A stretch of DNA of 15,311 bases from Campylobacteraceae bacterium (GTDB taxonomy: Bacteria > Campylobacterota > Campylobacteria > Campylobacterales > Campylobacteraceae), in assembly GCA_012521935.1 (NCBI GenBank), contig JAAYLJ010000004.1, positions 1 through 15,311 of the forward strand, written 5' to 3'. Both the position numbers and the translations under genes were made by a program. The notes under the pieces are model-generated. The model saw nothing but the letters and a program-made list of their open reading frames with translations, searched no databases and had not been told where the DNA came from. Of the stretch, positions 1 to 9,560 are shown one piece after another; the first letter of the stretch is position 1, and each line of letters starts with the position of its first letter.

Positions 1-1
1 A

Positions 2-439
2 AAAGAGTTTTTTGATATGAGTGAGTTTTTAACTCAAAGAGTTGCTTACTTTCATGATGTGGCTGAGGGGAATGATTTAACTTTTAAAGCTAAAATTAAG
101 CCAAATATAAAGATATATTTTAGCCCAGTTGAACTTCAAAGGGTGATAGATAATAATTTATCAAATGCCATAAAATACGCACAAACAAAGAGTAAAATCG
201 AGTTAGAATTGTTTGAAAGAGATGAATATATCTATTTTGTCATTTCAAATTTAGGAAAACCCATAAAAGAACCTATGAAGCTATTTCAAAGATATTACAG
301 AGAGCACGAAGCAAGAGGGGGTTTTGGGCTTGGTTTAAACATAGTAAAAGAGATTTGTGATGAAAATAGTGTTAAAATCATAGTCGATAGTAAAGATGGA
401 AAGATAATATTTAGTTATATTTTTCAAAAAGGAGAATAG
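2..439 (+). CDS. Sensor histidine kinase, C-terminal part (5' end outside window)
   Basis: C-terminal catalytic region of a membrane-type sensor histidine kinase that would autophosphorylate and pass phosphate to the response regulator encoded next. The reading frame is open to the left edge, so the ATG at 17 is an internal Met and the true start lies outside the window. Visible HATPase_c features are an N-box (VIDNNLSNAIKYA), an F-box-like segment (LFQRYYR) and a glycine-rich G2 lid (GGFGLGLNIVKEI). The usual D-x-G-x-G G1 motif appears as ISNLGKPI, with the Asp replaced; variants of this kind occur in small epsilonproteobacterial kinases, so loss of activity cannot be assumed. The dimerisation/phospho-acceptor His and the sensor domain are not in the window. 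The stop lies 2 nt before the regulator's start, so the two are co-transcribed. Confidence 0.9.
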   Translation, partial: KEFFDMSEFLTQRVAYFHDVAEGNDLTFKAKIKPNIKIYFSPVELQRVIDNNLSNAIKYAQTKSKIELELFERDEYIYFVISNLGKPIKEPMKLFQRYYREHEARGGFGLGLNIVKEICDENSVKIIVDSKDGKIIFSYIFQKGE

Positions 440-441
440 TT

Positions 442-1110
442 TTGAAGATACTGCTTTTAGAAGATGAAGTGATGCTTTGCAACACTATAAAAGAGTATTT
501 AAGTACGCTTGGACATCTTGTAGATAGCTTTTATGATGGAGCTAGGGCACTAGAAAAAGCGGATGAGTATGATCTTCTTATACTAGATATTAATGTTCCT
601 ACAATGAGCGGGCTTGAGATAATAGATGAGTTAAATAAAAAAGAGATTAAAGTTCCAATCATTTTCATAAGCGCCATGCTTGACATTGAGAAAATTTCTG
701 AAGCTTTTGAGCTTGGAGCTAGTGATTATCTTAAAAAACCATTTCATTTAAAAGAGCTTGGACTTAGGATTGATAGAGTAAAAAGAGAGCAAAACTCACT
801 TTTGCAAAAACATATCATTTTAAGCCAACATTATCATTATGATAAAGATGAAGAGTCACTTTTTTACAATAAAACTGTGGTAGATTTGACAAAAAAACAG
901 TTACAAATTTTAAAACTTCTTTGTGAAAATATAGACAAAGTTGTTAATTTTGAAAAATTTAGAAGCTATGTTTGGGATGATGAGCCAATAGATAATGCCA
1001 CCATAAGGGCGGAAATAAGCAGGTTTAGGAAGACTTTAAAGGAAGATTTTATTGTAAATATTAAAGGTGTTGGATATAGGATTAATAGATATTATAGAAA
1101 AAATGATTAA
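442..1110 (+). CDS. OmpR/PhoB-family response regulator
   Basis: DNA-binding response regulator of 222 residues, the normal length for the OmpR class. The receiver domain covers about residues 1-115, with the acidic pocket at E7/D8, the phospho-acceptor D49 in LLILDINVP, the switch Ser77 and conserved Lys99 in LKKP. The winged-helix Trans_reg_C domain covers about 125-220 and ends in the typical GVGYRI. The start is TTG at 442; GGAG at 431-434, inside the end of the kinase gene, is its ribosome binding site. It follows the kinase by 2 nt and precedes the acetate operon by 164 nt. That position makes regulation of acetate uptake possible but unproven. Targets and signal are unknown, and I do not assign a gene symbol. 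Confidence 0.93.
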   Translation: MKILLLEDEVMLCNTIKEYLSTLGHLVDSFYDGARALEKADEYDLLILDINVPTMSGLEIIDELNKKEIKVPIIFISAMLDIEKISEAFELGASDYLKKPFHLKELGLRIDRVKREQNSLLQKHIILSQHYHYDKDEESLFYNKTVVDLTKKQLQILKLLCENIDKVVNFEKFRSYVWDDEPIDNATIRAEISRFRKTLKEDFIVNIKGVGYRINRYYRKND

Positions 1111-1126
1111 AAAAATGCTACATATA

Positions 1127-1166
1127 GTTACAATCTACTCATAAAAAAGTTAAGATATTTGTTACA
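1127..1166 (+). promoter_or_regulatory. Repeated GTTA half-sites, possible response-regulator operator
   Basis: GTTACA occurs at 1127-1132 and 1161-1166, and GTTAAG at 1149-1154, all in the same direction upstream of the yjcH-like gene. The start-to-start spacings of 22 and 12 nt are close to one or two helix turns, as expected for tandem half-sites of an OmpR-family regulator. The motif is short and AT-rich, so chance occurrence is quite possible. Confidence 0.2.
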
Positions 1167-1229
1167 TTTTTGCCCATATGGCGGATAAACTTTTATAAAA
1201 ACACTCTTAAACAAAGGATGCTGCGGTTT

Positions 1230-1238
1230 TGCTATGCT
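1230..1238 (+). promoter_or_regulatory. Candidate extended -10 promoter for the acetate operon
   Basis: TGCTATGCT (TGn plus a -10-like hexamer TATGCT) lies 37 nt upstream of the TTG start at 1275. No clear -35 box is present, as is common for the main sigma factor of this phylum. The identical 9-mer occurs upstream of ycaO at 12480. An alternative -10 is TATAAA at 1194-1199. Confidence 0.3.
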
Positions 1239-1274
1239 GCTTTGATAAAGTTTAATAAACCATAAGGAGAGGGC

Positions 1275-1589
1275 TTGGAAGAGGCAGTTTCTACTCAAAT
1301 TGAAAAAAACCAAAACTTTAATATCTTAGTTCAAAAAAGAGCTAAAATCACTAGGTTTTTTTTAATTTTAGTAGTTGGAGTTTATGCTCTATTTATAAGC
1401 TTTCTAGCCTTTTTTCCTCATATTTTAGCTACCACTTTTAAAAACTCTACCATTACTATTGGCATACCATTTGGGCTTTTTGTTATCTTTTTTTCTATAG
1501 TTTTAACAGGGTTTTATCTATATATAGCTAGTAAAGAGTTTGATCCACTTGTTGAGAGGATTAAAAAAGATTTAAAGGGTAAAGTTTGA
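1275..1589 (+). CDS. yjcH: DUF485 family inner-membrane protein (YjcH-like)
   Basis: Small membrane protein of 104 residues, the typical DUF485 length, encoded beside actP as in many bacteria (E. coli order acs-yjcH-actP). Its precise job is unknown; it is thought to accompany the acetate permease. Two strong hydrophobic segments are visible at about residues 26-50 ([20 protein letters not shown]) and 61-85 ([20 protein letters not shown]). They are followed by the conserved cytoplasmic tail [17 protein letters not shown]. The start is TTG at 1275, with AAGGAG at 1264-1269 at good spacing. Its stop overlaps the TTG start of actP by 4 nt (TTGA), implying translational coupling. Confidence 0.88.
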   Translation: MEEAVSTQIEKNQNFNILVQKRAKITRFFLILVVGVYALFISFLAFFPHILATTFKNSTITIGIPFGLFVIFFSIVLTGFYLYIASKEFDPLVERIKKDLKGKV

Positions 1590-3220
1590 AAAAATTAACT
1601 ATTTTTTCTATCTTTTTGACCCATCTTTTTGCAAATGAGATAGATAAAGAGATAACTACTCAAGCGGTGCTATTTTTTCTATTTTTCATCATGATTACCA
1701 TTTTAGTTATCTATTTTGCAGCTAAAAAAACAAAAACTGCTAAAGATTTTTATACCGCTGGCGGAGGCATAACTGGAGTTCAAAATGGGCTTGCAATATC
1801 AGGAGACTATATGTCCGCAGCCTCTTTTTTAGGCATATCTGGACTTGTTTATTTAAATGGTTTTGACGGACTTATATATTCAGTTGGATTTTTAGTTGGC
1901 TGGCCTGTCATTTTGTTTTTAATAGCTGAACAGCTTAGAAATTTAGGAAGATACACTTTTGCTGATGTAGCTTCTTATAGGTTAAAACAAACTCCAATTA
2001 GAATCTTAGCCGCCTTTGGATCGATTGCTACAGTGGTTTTATATTTAATAGCTCAAATGGTTGGATCTGGAAAGCTTATAGAGATTTTATTTGGCATTCC
2101 ATATACATTTTCGGTGATTATCGTTGGGGTAATCATGGTTTTTTATGTTGCATTTGGTGGAATGCTTGCCTCAACTTGGGTTCAAATCATAAAGGCTTTT
2201 TTGCTACTTTTTGGAGCAACTTTTATGGCAATAGTAATAATGCAAAAGGTAGATTTTAGTTTTGAAACACTTTTTACTTTAGCCGCAAATGTAAAAGGGG
2301 ATCATCAAATTCTCTCATCAGGACTTTTGGTTAATGATCCTATCTCAATCCTATCTTTAGGGCTTGCTTTGATGCTTGGGACTGCTGGTTTGCCTCACAT
2401 TCTTATGAGATTTTTTACAGTTGCAAATGCAAAAGAGGCTAGAAAATCAGTTTTTTATGCAACTAGCTTGATAGGGTATTTTTATATTTTGACTTTTATC
2501 ATCGGTTTTGGAGCCATAGTTTTAGTTGGTAAAAATCCTACCTATTTTAACCTAGTCTTAGGAGAGTTAATTGGTGGGAACAATATGGCAGCAATCTATC
2601 TTAGCCATGCAATTGGTGGGGATCTATTTTTAGGTTTTATCGCTGCTGTTACTTTTACAACCATTTTAGCTGTGGTTTCAGGTTTAACTTTAGCTGGAGC
2701 ATCAGCAATTAGCCATGATCTTTTTGCAAGGGTGATAGCTAAAGATAGAGTAACTAGATTGAAGGAGGTGCAAGTTTTAAGATATGCAGCTATAGTTATT
2801 GGACTTATATCTATACTGCTTGGAATAGTTTTTGAGCATCAAAATATAGCTTTCATAGTAGGCTTAGCATTTGCCATTGCTGCAAGTGCAAATTTTCCAA
2901 TACTTTTTTTATCGATCTATTGGGAAGGACTTACAACTAAAAGAGCTGTTGTAGGTGGAGTAGTTGGACTAGCAGCTGTTTTAATCTTGATAGTTTTAGG
3001 ACCAGTAGTTTGGGGAGAAGTGATCCATAATGATAGATCACGCGCCATCTTTCCATATGAATACCCTGCTATCTTTACAGTTCCGCTAGCATTTTTTACA
3101 ACTTGGCTTTTTTCAAAATTAGATAAAAGCAAAAGGGCTAAGTTGGAAAAAGAGGCCTTTAGAGGGCAGTTTGTGAGATCTCAAACTGGCATAGGGGCTA
3201 AGGGCGTAGTTTATTTTTAA
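1586..3220 (+). CDS. actP: Acetate/cation symporter ActP (sodium:solute symporter family)
   Basis: Inner-membrane permease that brings acetate, and probably other short monocarboxylates, into the cell with a cation. It is 544 residues against 549 in E. coli ActP and lines up along its full length. Shared segments include [22 protein letters not shown] near residues 51-72, written here only as its ends FYTAGG and ISGDYM, then [46 protein letters not shown] and the C-terminal FVRSQTGIG. Like E. coli ActP it begins with a short signal-peptide-like hydrophobic stretch (residues 3-16, ending LFANE), followed by the SSS helices. The start is TTG at 1586, overlapping the yjcH-like stop. acs starts 18 nt downstream, so import and activation of acetate are in one transcript. 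Confidence 0.96.
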   Translation: MKKLTIFSIFLTHLFANEIDKEITTQAVLFFLFFIMITILVIYFAAKKTKTAKDFYTAGGGITGVQNGLAISGDYMSAASFLGISGLVYLNGFDGLIYSVGFLVGWPVILFLIAEQLRNLGRYTFADVASYRLKQTPIRILAAFGSIATVVLYLIAQMVGSGKLIEILFGIPYTFSVIIVGVIMVFYVAFGGMLASTWVQIIKAFLLLFGATFMAIVIMQKVDFSFETLFTLAANVKGDHQILSSGLLVNDPISILSLGLALMLGTAGLPHILMRFFTVANAKEARKSVFYATSLIGYFYILTFIIGFGAIVLVGKNPTYFNLVLGELIGGNNMAAIYLSHAIGGDLFLGFIAAVTFTTILAVVSGLTLAGASAISHDLFARVIAKDRVTRLKEVQVLRYAAIVIGLISILLGIVFEHQNIAFIVGLAFAIAASANFPILFLSIYWEGLTTKRAVVGGVVGLAAVLILIVLGPVVWGEVIHNDRSRAIFPYEYPAIFTVPLAFFTTWLFSKLDKSKRAKLEKEAFRGQFVRSQTGIGAKGVVYF

Positions 3221-3237
3221 AAGACTAAGGAGGAAAT

Positions 3238-5190
3238 ATGTCAAAAGTTTTTGAACCTAATCGTGAGTATGCAAAGCAAGCTCGTATTAAAAATATGTGT
3301 GAATATAAAGAGCTAAGATTGCAGTCTGAAGAGGATTATATTGGATTTTGGGACAAGTTAGCTAAAGAAAAAGTAGAGTGGTTTGAGCCTTACCATACAG
3401 TTTTAGATGAGAGTGGTGCCCCGTTTTACAAATGGTTTGTAGGTGGCAAATTAAATGTTACTCATCAGTGTATTGGAAGACACTTAAAAACACGCAAAAA
3501 TAAAGCAGCTCTCATTTGGGAAGGGGAGGATGGAAGCAGAAGAATTATAACTTATCTACTTCTTTACTACCGTGTTAATAGAATGGCAAATTTGCTTAAA
3601 AATAAGTTTGGAATTAAAAAAGGAGATAGAGTAATCCTTTATATGCCAATGATCCCTGAAGCGATGTTTGCAATGCTAGCTTGTGCAAAAATTGGAGCTA
3701 TTCACTCTGTGGTTTTTGGAGGGTTCTCAGCTGAGGCATTAAGAGATAGGATTATTGATTCAGAAGCAAAGCTTGTCATTACGGCTGATGGTGCGTTTAG
3801 AAGAGGTACTCCATACCTTTTAAAACCCATGGTAGATAAAGCTTTAGAGCAAGAAGGGTGTGAGTTTTGCAACCAAGTTTTAGTAGTAAGAAGAAACTTT
3901 GAGCATATTGATATAGTAGAGGGGAGGGATTTTATATACAATGATTTAATCGTACATGAATCCCAGCACTGCGAGCCAGAAGTGATGGACTCAGAAGATC
4001 CACTTTTCTTGCTTTACACCTCAGGAAGTACTGGAAAACCAAAGGGAGTTCAACACAATAGTGCAGGTTACATTATGTGGGCTCAATATACAATGGAGCA
4101 TGTTTTTAATGTAACTGAAAATGATACCTTTTGGTGTACAGCTGATGTTGGTTGGATTACAGGGCACTCATATATAGTTTATGGGCCTTTAGCCATGGGA
4201 GCAACCACTGTTATGTATGAGGGTGTTCCTCAGTATCCAAACATGGGAAGATGGTGGAATATGATTGAAGAGCTTAGAGTAAATCAGTTTTATACCGCTC
4301 CAACAGCTATTAGGTTACTTCATAAAACGGGAGCAGATGAGCCTTCAAAGTATGATTTAAGCAGCTTAAAAGTACTTGGAACTGTAGGTGAGCCAATTGA
4401 TCCTGATGCGTGGCATTGGTATCATCAAGAAATTGGCGGGGGAAGATGTCCCATAATTGATACATGGTGGCAGACTGAAACAGGAGGTCATATGATAGCC
4501 CCGCTTCCAGGCGCTACTCCAATCAAGCCTGGTTCTGCAACATTTCCACTACCTGGAATTATGGCTGAAATTACTGATGAGGAAGGAAATATTATGCCAG
4601 CAGGCGAGAAAGGCTTGCTATGTATCGTGAAGCCGTGGCCTTCAATGATTAGAAACATTTGGGGAGATCCAGATAGATTTGTAAGTTCATACTTTAGCCA
4701 ATGTAAAAAAGATGGAAAACCAGTATATTTCTCTGGCGATGGGGCTATGTATGATGATGATGGATATATTATCATCACTGGAAGAACGGATGATGTTATA
4801 AATGTTTCAGGACATAGAATGGGTACTGCTGAGATTGAAGCAGCTGTTGTTCATCATGAACAAATCGCTGAAGCAGCTGTTGTTGGGTGTCCTGATCCAA
4901 TCAAGGGTGAGACAGTATTTGTTTATGCTGTGGTTAATGATGGAGTTAAGAGTGATGAGCTTAAAGTTTCATTAAATAAACTTTTAGTTAAAGAGATTGG
5001 GCCGATTGCTAAAGCAGATCATGTATTAATCGTTCCAGGACTTCCTAAAACTAGAAGTGGAAAAGTGATGAGAAGACTTCTTAGAAATATAGCCAAGAAG
5101 GAGCCAATTACTCAAGATATATCCACACTTGAAGAGCCAGAGATAATAGATACCATTCAAGAGTTGTACAATAAACAGATGAAATCATAA
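3238..5190 (+). CDS. acs: Acetyl-CoA synthetase, AMP-forming
   Basis: Cytoplasmic enzyme that converts acetate, ATP and CoA to acetyl-CoA, AMP and pyrophosphate through an acetyl-adenylate. Its 650 residues are full length (Salmonella Acs 652). Visible motifs are the P-loop [11 protein letters not shown] (260-270), the acyl-pocket segment [10 protein letters not shown] (about 408-417) with the second Trp that limits the pocket to acetate in this family, the hinge region [13 protein letters not shown], and the C-terminal [11 protein letters not shown]. In that motif Lys609 is the adenylation lysine, which is the target of reversible acetylation by Pat-type enzymes in other bacteria. The ATG at 3238 is preceded by a strong AAGGAGGA (3227-3234). 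It is the last gene of the yjcH-actP-acs unit; no clear terminator follows. Confidence 0.97.
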   Translation: MSKVFEPNREYAKQARIKNMCEYKELRLQSEEDYIGFWDKLAKEKVEWFEPYHTVLDESGAPFYKWFVGGKLNVTHQCIGRHLKTRKNKAALIWEGEDGSRRIITYLLLYYRVNRMANLLKNKFGIKKGDRVILYMPMIPEAMFAMLACAKIGAIHSVVFGGFSAEALRDRIIDSEAKLVITADGAFRRGTPYLLKPMVDKALEQEGCEFCNQVLVVRRNFEHIDIVEGRDFIYNDLIVHESQHCEPEVMDSEDPLFLLYTSGSTGKPKGVQHNSAGYIMWAQYTMEHVFNVTENDTFWCTADVGWITGHSYIVYGPLAMGATTVMYEGVPQYPNMGRWWNMIEELRVNQFYTAPTAIRLLHKTGADEPSKYDLSSLKVLGTVGEPIDPDAWHWYHQEIGGGRCPIIDTWWQTETGGHMIAPLPGATPIKPGSATFPLPGIMAEITDEEGNIMPAGEKGLLCIVKPWPSMIRNIWGDPDRFVSSYFSQCKKDGKPVYFSGDGAMYDDDGYIIITGRTDDVINVSGHRMGTAEIEAAVVHHEQIAEAAVVGCPDPIKGETVFVYAVVNDGVKSDELKVSLNKLLVKEIGPIAKADHVLIVPGLPKTRSGKVMRRLLRNIAKKEPITQDISTLEEPEIIDTIQELYNKQMKS

Positions 5191-5193
5191 GTT

Positions 5194-5215
5194 TATAATA
5201 ACTAAATAGTATAAT
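5194..5215 (+). promoter_or_regulatory. Two perfect TATAAT -10 boxes before the 66-residue gene
   Basis: TATAAT occurs at 5194-5199 and again at 5210-5215, just after the acs stop and 22-38 nt before the next start codon. Either could give the small gene its own transcript. No consensus -35 is seen. In AT-rich DNA one such box may be chance; two so well placed are more convincing. Confidence 0.45.
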
Positions 5216-5236
5216 TGCAAAAATTGGAGGTTAAAA

Positions 5237-5437
5237 ATGGAGAGTCATAAAGTAGTAAATATTAAAATCACTTACGAGCCAGCCAAAATGGATGATGCCC
5301 AGCAAAAAGAGCTTGAAGATAAGATAGCAAGTTTCATCGAGGCAGTAAAAGGCAGAAAAGGTGCGAAAGTGTTAGCAAAAAGACACGATGTAGCTGTAAA
5401 TATTATGTTAGACGAGTATGGTATAGAGATAGATTAA
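5237..5437 (+). CDS. Small protein of unknown function (66 residues)
   Basis: I do not recognise this protein. It is a short, highly charged, soluble-looking polypeptide with no signal peptide, membrane segment or cysteine. Residues about 17-39 (MDDAQQKELEDKIASFIEAV) look like an amphipathic helix, followed by a basic stretch (KGRKGAKVLAKRHD) and a likely beta strand (VAVNIMLDEYGIEID). Evidence that it is real: a strong GGAGG ribosome binding site about 7 nt upstream of the ATG, candidate promoters directly upstream, coding-like composition with no rare codons, and a perfect hairpin terminator just after the stop. It lies between acs and the convergent groEL gene. Function cannot be inferred. 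Confidence 0.75.
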   Translation: MESHKVVNIKITYEPAKMDDAQQKELEDKIASFIEAVKGRKGAKVLAKRHDVAVNIMLDEYGIEID

Positions 5438-5439
5438 AG

Positions 5440-5469
5440 AAGCAAGGTGGAATCCACCTTGCTTTTAAT

Positions 5470-5470
<1 letters not shown>
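5440..5470. terminator. Bidirectional hairpin terminator between the small gene and groEL
   Basis: A perfect 11-bp inverted repeat: AAGCAAGGTGG (5440-5450), loop AAT, CCACCTTGCTT (5454-5464). It is followed on the plus strand by TTAATTT and preceded by TTAAAG, which gives only a short U-run for the minus strand. It sits between the stop of the 66-residue gene (5437) and the stop of groEL (5470), so it can end transcription from both sides. Confidence 0.88.
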
Positions 5471-7125
<1,655 letters not shown>

Positions 7126-7130
7126 TTAAA

Positions 7131-7400
7131 TTATTTCATTACACCTAAGACATCATCTAGGTTTAAAACTAAGTACTCTTTTCCATCTAGGGTTAACTCA
7201 TTGCCTGAATATTTAGCAAAAACAACCCTATCATCTACTGCAACTAAACCCTCATCAGCCACCTCTTTACTAATGGCTTTAACTGTTCCACTTAAAGGTT
7301 TCTCTTTCGCATTCTCAGGTATAATAATTCCTGATGCGGTTGTAGTAGGCTCTTCAAGTCGCTCTACTAATATGCGTTGACCTAAAGGTTGAAAGTTCAT
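7131..7400 (-). CDS. groES: Co-chaperonin GroES (Hsp10)
   Basis: Lid of the GroEL folding chamber; works as a heptamer. The 89-residue length is slightly shorter than E. coli's 97 but normal for epsilonproteobacteria. It begins [15 protein letters not shown], includes the mobile-loop sequence ([16 protein letters not shown]) that contacts GroEL, and ends DVLGVMK. The ATG at 7400 follows AAGGACGG in the leader. It is the first gene of groES-groEL and is transcribed from the promoter at 7457-7485 under the CIRCE element. Confidence 0.97.
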   Translation of the reverse strand: MNFQPLGQRILVERLEEPTTTASGIIIPENAKEKPLSGTVKAISKEVADEGLVAVDDRVVFAKYSGNELTLDGKEYLVLNLDDVLGVMK

Positions 7401-7428
7401 ATTTACCGTCCTTTTTTATAAAATATAA

Positions 7429-7455
7429 TTAGCACTCATAAAAATTGAGTGATAA
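7429..7455. promoter_or_regulatory. CIRCE operator (HrcA binding site)
   Basis: TTAGCACTC (7429-7437), nine spacer bases, GAGTGATAA (7447-7455). This matches the CIRCE consensus TTAGCACTC-N9-GAGTGCTAA with one arm perfect and one base differing (GAGTGATAA against GAGTGCTAA). It lies immediately downstream of the groES -10 box, across the expected transcription start. That is the classical arrangement for HrcA repression that is relieved on heat shock. Confidence 0.95.
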
Positions 7456-7456
7456 A

Positions 7457-7485
7457 ATTATAGGGTAAATTTCACTTTAAGTCAA
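7457..7485 (-). promoter_or_regulatory. Sigma-70 promoter of groES-groEL
   Basis: Reading the minus strand: -35 TTGACT (7485-7480), a 17-nt spacer and -10 TATAAT (7462-7457). This is unusually close to consensus for this phylum, where -35 boxes are usually missing. The start of transcription should fall within the CIRCE element. Confidence 0.92.
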
Positions 7486-7504
7486 TAGTTTGAAGAGAAA
7501 TATC

Positions 7505-7537
7505 ATAAACCTTTAGTCTTAGTGACTAATGGTTTAT
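7505..7537. repeat. Long inverted repeat between groES and the AsmA-like gene
   Basis: Arms ATAAACC-T-TTAGTC (7505-7518) and GACTAA-T-GGTTTAT (7524-7537) pair over 13 of 14 positions around a 5-nt loop, with a single T-T mismatch. It lies 20 nt upstream of the groES -35 box and 32 nt before the AsmA-like start. No gene ends here, so it is not an ordinary terminator. It could be a dyad operator or a hairpin in the leader of the plus-strand gene. Confidence 0.6.
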
Positions 7538-7568
7538 TAGTTAAAAAATTAAAAGATAAGGAGAATGG

Positions 7569-9053
7569 ATGCGTTTTTTTGCCATATTTTTAGCTACTTT
7601 GGTTTTAATGTTTGGTGCTACATATTGGCTTTTGTTCACTGCTTCAGGGAACAATATCTTAAAGCCTTACATTGAAAAAAAAATAGAAGAAGTCATAGAT
7701 GCACCTTTTAAGATTGAGCGTTTTAGACTAAAGGTTGCTCATTTGGATGTAGAAGTCTTGTATCAAAATAGTATTAGAGCAGGTTTAAGAGGGGATTTTT
7801 CTATATTTTCTAAAACATTTGATATGAAATATAGTATAAATGGAGAAAAATTAGTAACTCCAACTTTGGTAATTGACGAAAAAATAGATTTAAATGGAGA
7901 GCTTGCTGGTTCATTAAATAGTTTTATCATTAAAGGTGGAGGAGTTGCTTTTGAAGCGCCACTAGGCTTTAGCGCAAAAGTGGACAATAAAACATTAACA
8001 ACAGCAACAGTAAATGTAAAAGATGCTTCCATAGAGAAACTTTTAGGTTTAGCTTCACAGCCGCTTTATTCTAAGGGGTTATTAAATATGGATGTGGAGA
8101 TTAAAGAAAAAGATGGGAAACCTTTTGGCGATGCGAAAATAAGCCTAATAGAAGGTATTTTAAATGAAAAAGTTTTAAAAGAAGAGTTTGGAGTAGAAGT
8201 TGGTGAAAAAATAACTTATAAAACATCAATAGACGCAGCAGTTGAAGAGGACTTTGTTAAGGCAAAAGGGGTAGTGGATTCAAGTTTAGCAAAGCTTTTC
8301 ATAAATGATGCGGTTTTTAACATTAAAAATCAAAATTTAACAAGTAAGTTTAAACTCTTAGCTCAAAGCTTAAAAAAACTTGGAAACATAGTTGAAGTTC
8401 CATTAAATGGTGCTTTGGAACTAGACGGAGAGTTAAAATATAGCAACAATGTAGCAAAAATAGTAGCAAACAGCGACTCATTTGGAGGAGATTTAGGAGT
8501 TGTTTATGAGGGCGATAAAGTATTTGTAAAAGGAGAGGAGATCTCTTTGGAAAAACTACTTTTTACTGCCAATATGCCACCACTTGTTAAGGGAGATTTA
8601 AATTTAAGTGTAGATTTAAATTCAATCCAAAATCTAAAAGGAGAGGTTAGGGCTAATTTAAATAAAGGCGCATTAATTGGCAAAGAGTTAGAAAAAATGG
8701 TTGAAGCTAAGTGGCCAAAAGAGGTGGCTTTTTCTAGTGATTTAAATGCGGATATAAAAAATGGTAAAGTAAATTTTAATGCTTTAATAGATAGTGAATT
8801 AGCAAAACTAAAAGATGTTAAGGGTGAGTTTGACATTGAAAAAGTGGTGCTTAATTCGGTTTATGAATTAGAAATAGAAGAGCTAAACAAGCTATCTTTT
8901 CTAACAAAAAAAGCTTTAAAAGGTGAATTTAGTGCGAATGGAGAGTTAAGATTTAAAGATGAAAAACCATATTTTGACGCTAAAACCAACTCTTTAGGCG
9001 GAGAGCTAGTTTTTGTATTTGAAGATGAGGTGGCAAAAGTTGATGCTAAATGA
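7569..9053 (+). CDS. AsmA/TamB-like envelope protein, N-terminal part (ended by an in-frame TGA)
   Basis: Large envelope protein with an N-terminal membrane anchor (residues 2-25, FFAIFLATLVLMFGATYWLLF). A long periplasmic region of repetitive beta-strand character follows, in the style of AsmA/TamB/YhdP-type proteins implicated in outer-membrane and lipid homeostasis. The segment just after the anchor (PYIEKKIEEVIDAPFKIERFRL) is typical of AsmA N-termini. The start is the ATG at 7569, with AAGGAG at 7558-7563. The frame ends at TGA 9051-9053, but the same frame continues 3 nt later from 9057 to 9548 with clearly related sequence. The original gene was therefore probably one protein of about 660 residues broken by a point mutation, or the stop is a sequence error. 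The family assignment is by general pattern and is moderate in confidence. Confidence 0.75.
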   Translation: MRFFAIFLATLVLMFGATYWLLFTASGNNILKPYIEKKIEEVIDAPFKIERFRLKVAHLDVEVLYQNSIRAGLRGDFSIFSKTFDMKYSINGEKLVTPTLVIDEKIDLNGELAGSLNSFIIKGGGVAFEAPLGFSAKVDNKTLTTATVNVKDASIEKLLGLASQPLYSKGLLNMDVEIKEKDGKPFGDAKISLIEGILNEKVLKEEFGVEVGEKITYKTSIDAAVEEDFVKAKGVVDSSLAKLFINDAVFNIKNQNLTSKFKLLAQSLKKLGNIVEVPLNGALELDGELKYSNNVAKIVANSDSFGGDLGVVYEGDKVFVKGEEISLEKLLFTANMPPLVKGDLNLSVDLNSIQNLKGEVRANLNKGALIGKELEKMVEAKWPKEVAFSSDLNADIKNGKVNFNALIDSELAKLKDVKGEFDIEKVVLNSVYELEIEELNKLSFLTKKALKGEFSANGELRFKDEKPYFDAKTNSLGGELVFVFEDEVAKVDAK

Positions 9054-9056
9054 CTC

Positions 9057-9548
9057 ATGGTTGAAACAATTAGTCAAATAGTAGATATCCCGCATGTTTT
9101 TGCAGCAAATGCGGACATTGATGCAAGGTATGATTTAGCAAAGGAAGAGGGAGAATTTTTATTTTTAATGCCTGAGGGTAGGCTTTTAGACAATGAATTA
9201 GTTGGTTTAGTTAAATTAGCAACAAACTTTGATATGACAAAAGAGCTTTATGCTAATACTAAATTAGAGGGGACGATTAAAAAAGAGTTGGTTAATTTTA
9301 TATTTGATATGAACGGCAAGGAGAGCTCTTTAAGGGTTCCAAAAGGGGAGTTAAATTTAGATAGTGAGGATTTGAATGCTCCATTTGAACTAAAGATTAC
9401 AAATAAAGATCTCTCAGGTAGCGTGAAAGGTAAAATGAGCGCACCAAAGGTAAAAATATCTGCTTCAAGTTACATTGAGCAAAAAATAAAAAAACATGTG
9501 CCAGAAGAGGCAAAAGATTTGCTCAAAGGGTTAAAAAAGTTATTTTAA
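9057..9548 (+). CDS. AsmA/TamB-like protein, C-terminal part (separated by TGA)
   Basis: Continuation, in the same frame, of the gene that stops at 9053; only TGA and CTC lie between. The 163-residue segment has the same alternating beta-strand style (LKITNKDLSGSVKGKMSAPKVKIS) and ends with a Lys-rich amphipathic helix (EEAKDLLKGLKKLF) that looks like a natural C-terminus of AsmA-like proteins. It has no signal peptide or membrane anchor and no ribosome binding site before the ATG at 9057. If expressed, it would need stop readthrough or reinitiation, and alone it would stay in the cytoplasm. I read it as the downstream half of a pseudogene or of a miscalled base rather than a separate gene. 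Confidence 0.6.
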   Translation: MVETISQIVDIPHVFAANADIDARYDLAKEEGEFLFLMPEGRLLDNELVGLVKLATNFDMTKELYANTKLEGTIKKELVNFIFDMNGKESSLRVPKGELNLDSEDLNAPFELKITNKDLSGSVKGKMSAPKVKISASSYIEQKIKKHVPEEAKDLLKGLKKLF

Positions 9549-9560
9549 CCCAAACCTAAG

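Noticed and set aside
1128..1313. 61-residue minus-strand ORF upstream of the yjcH-like gene
   Set aside because: It overlaps the leader and 5' end of the yjcH-like gene, has no convincing start signals, and the protein looks random.
9051..9076. Selenocysteine insertion at the TGA in the AsmA-like gene
   Set aside because: Only a 5-bp pairing (TGACT with AGTCA) that includes the TGA itself is seen, unlike a bacterial SECIS, and AsmA-like proteins are not known selenoproteins. A point mutation is simpler.
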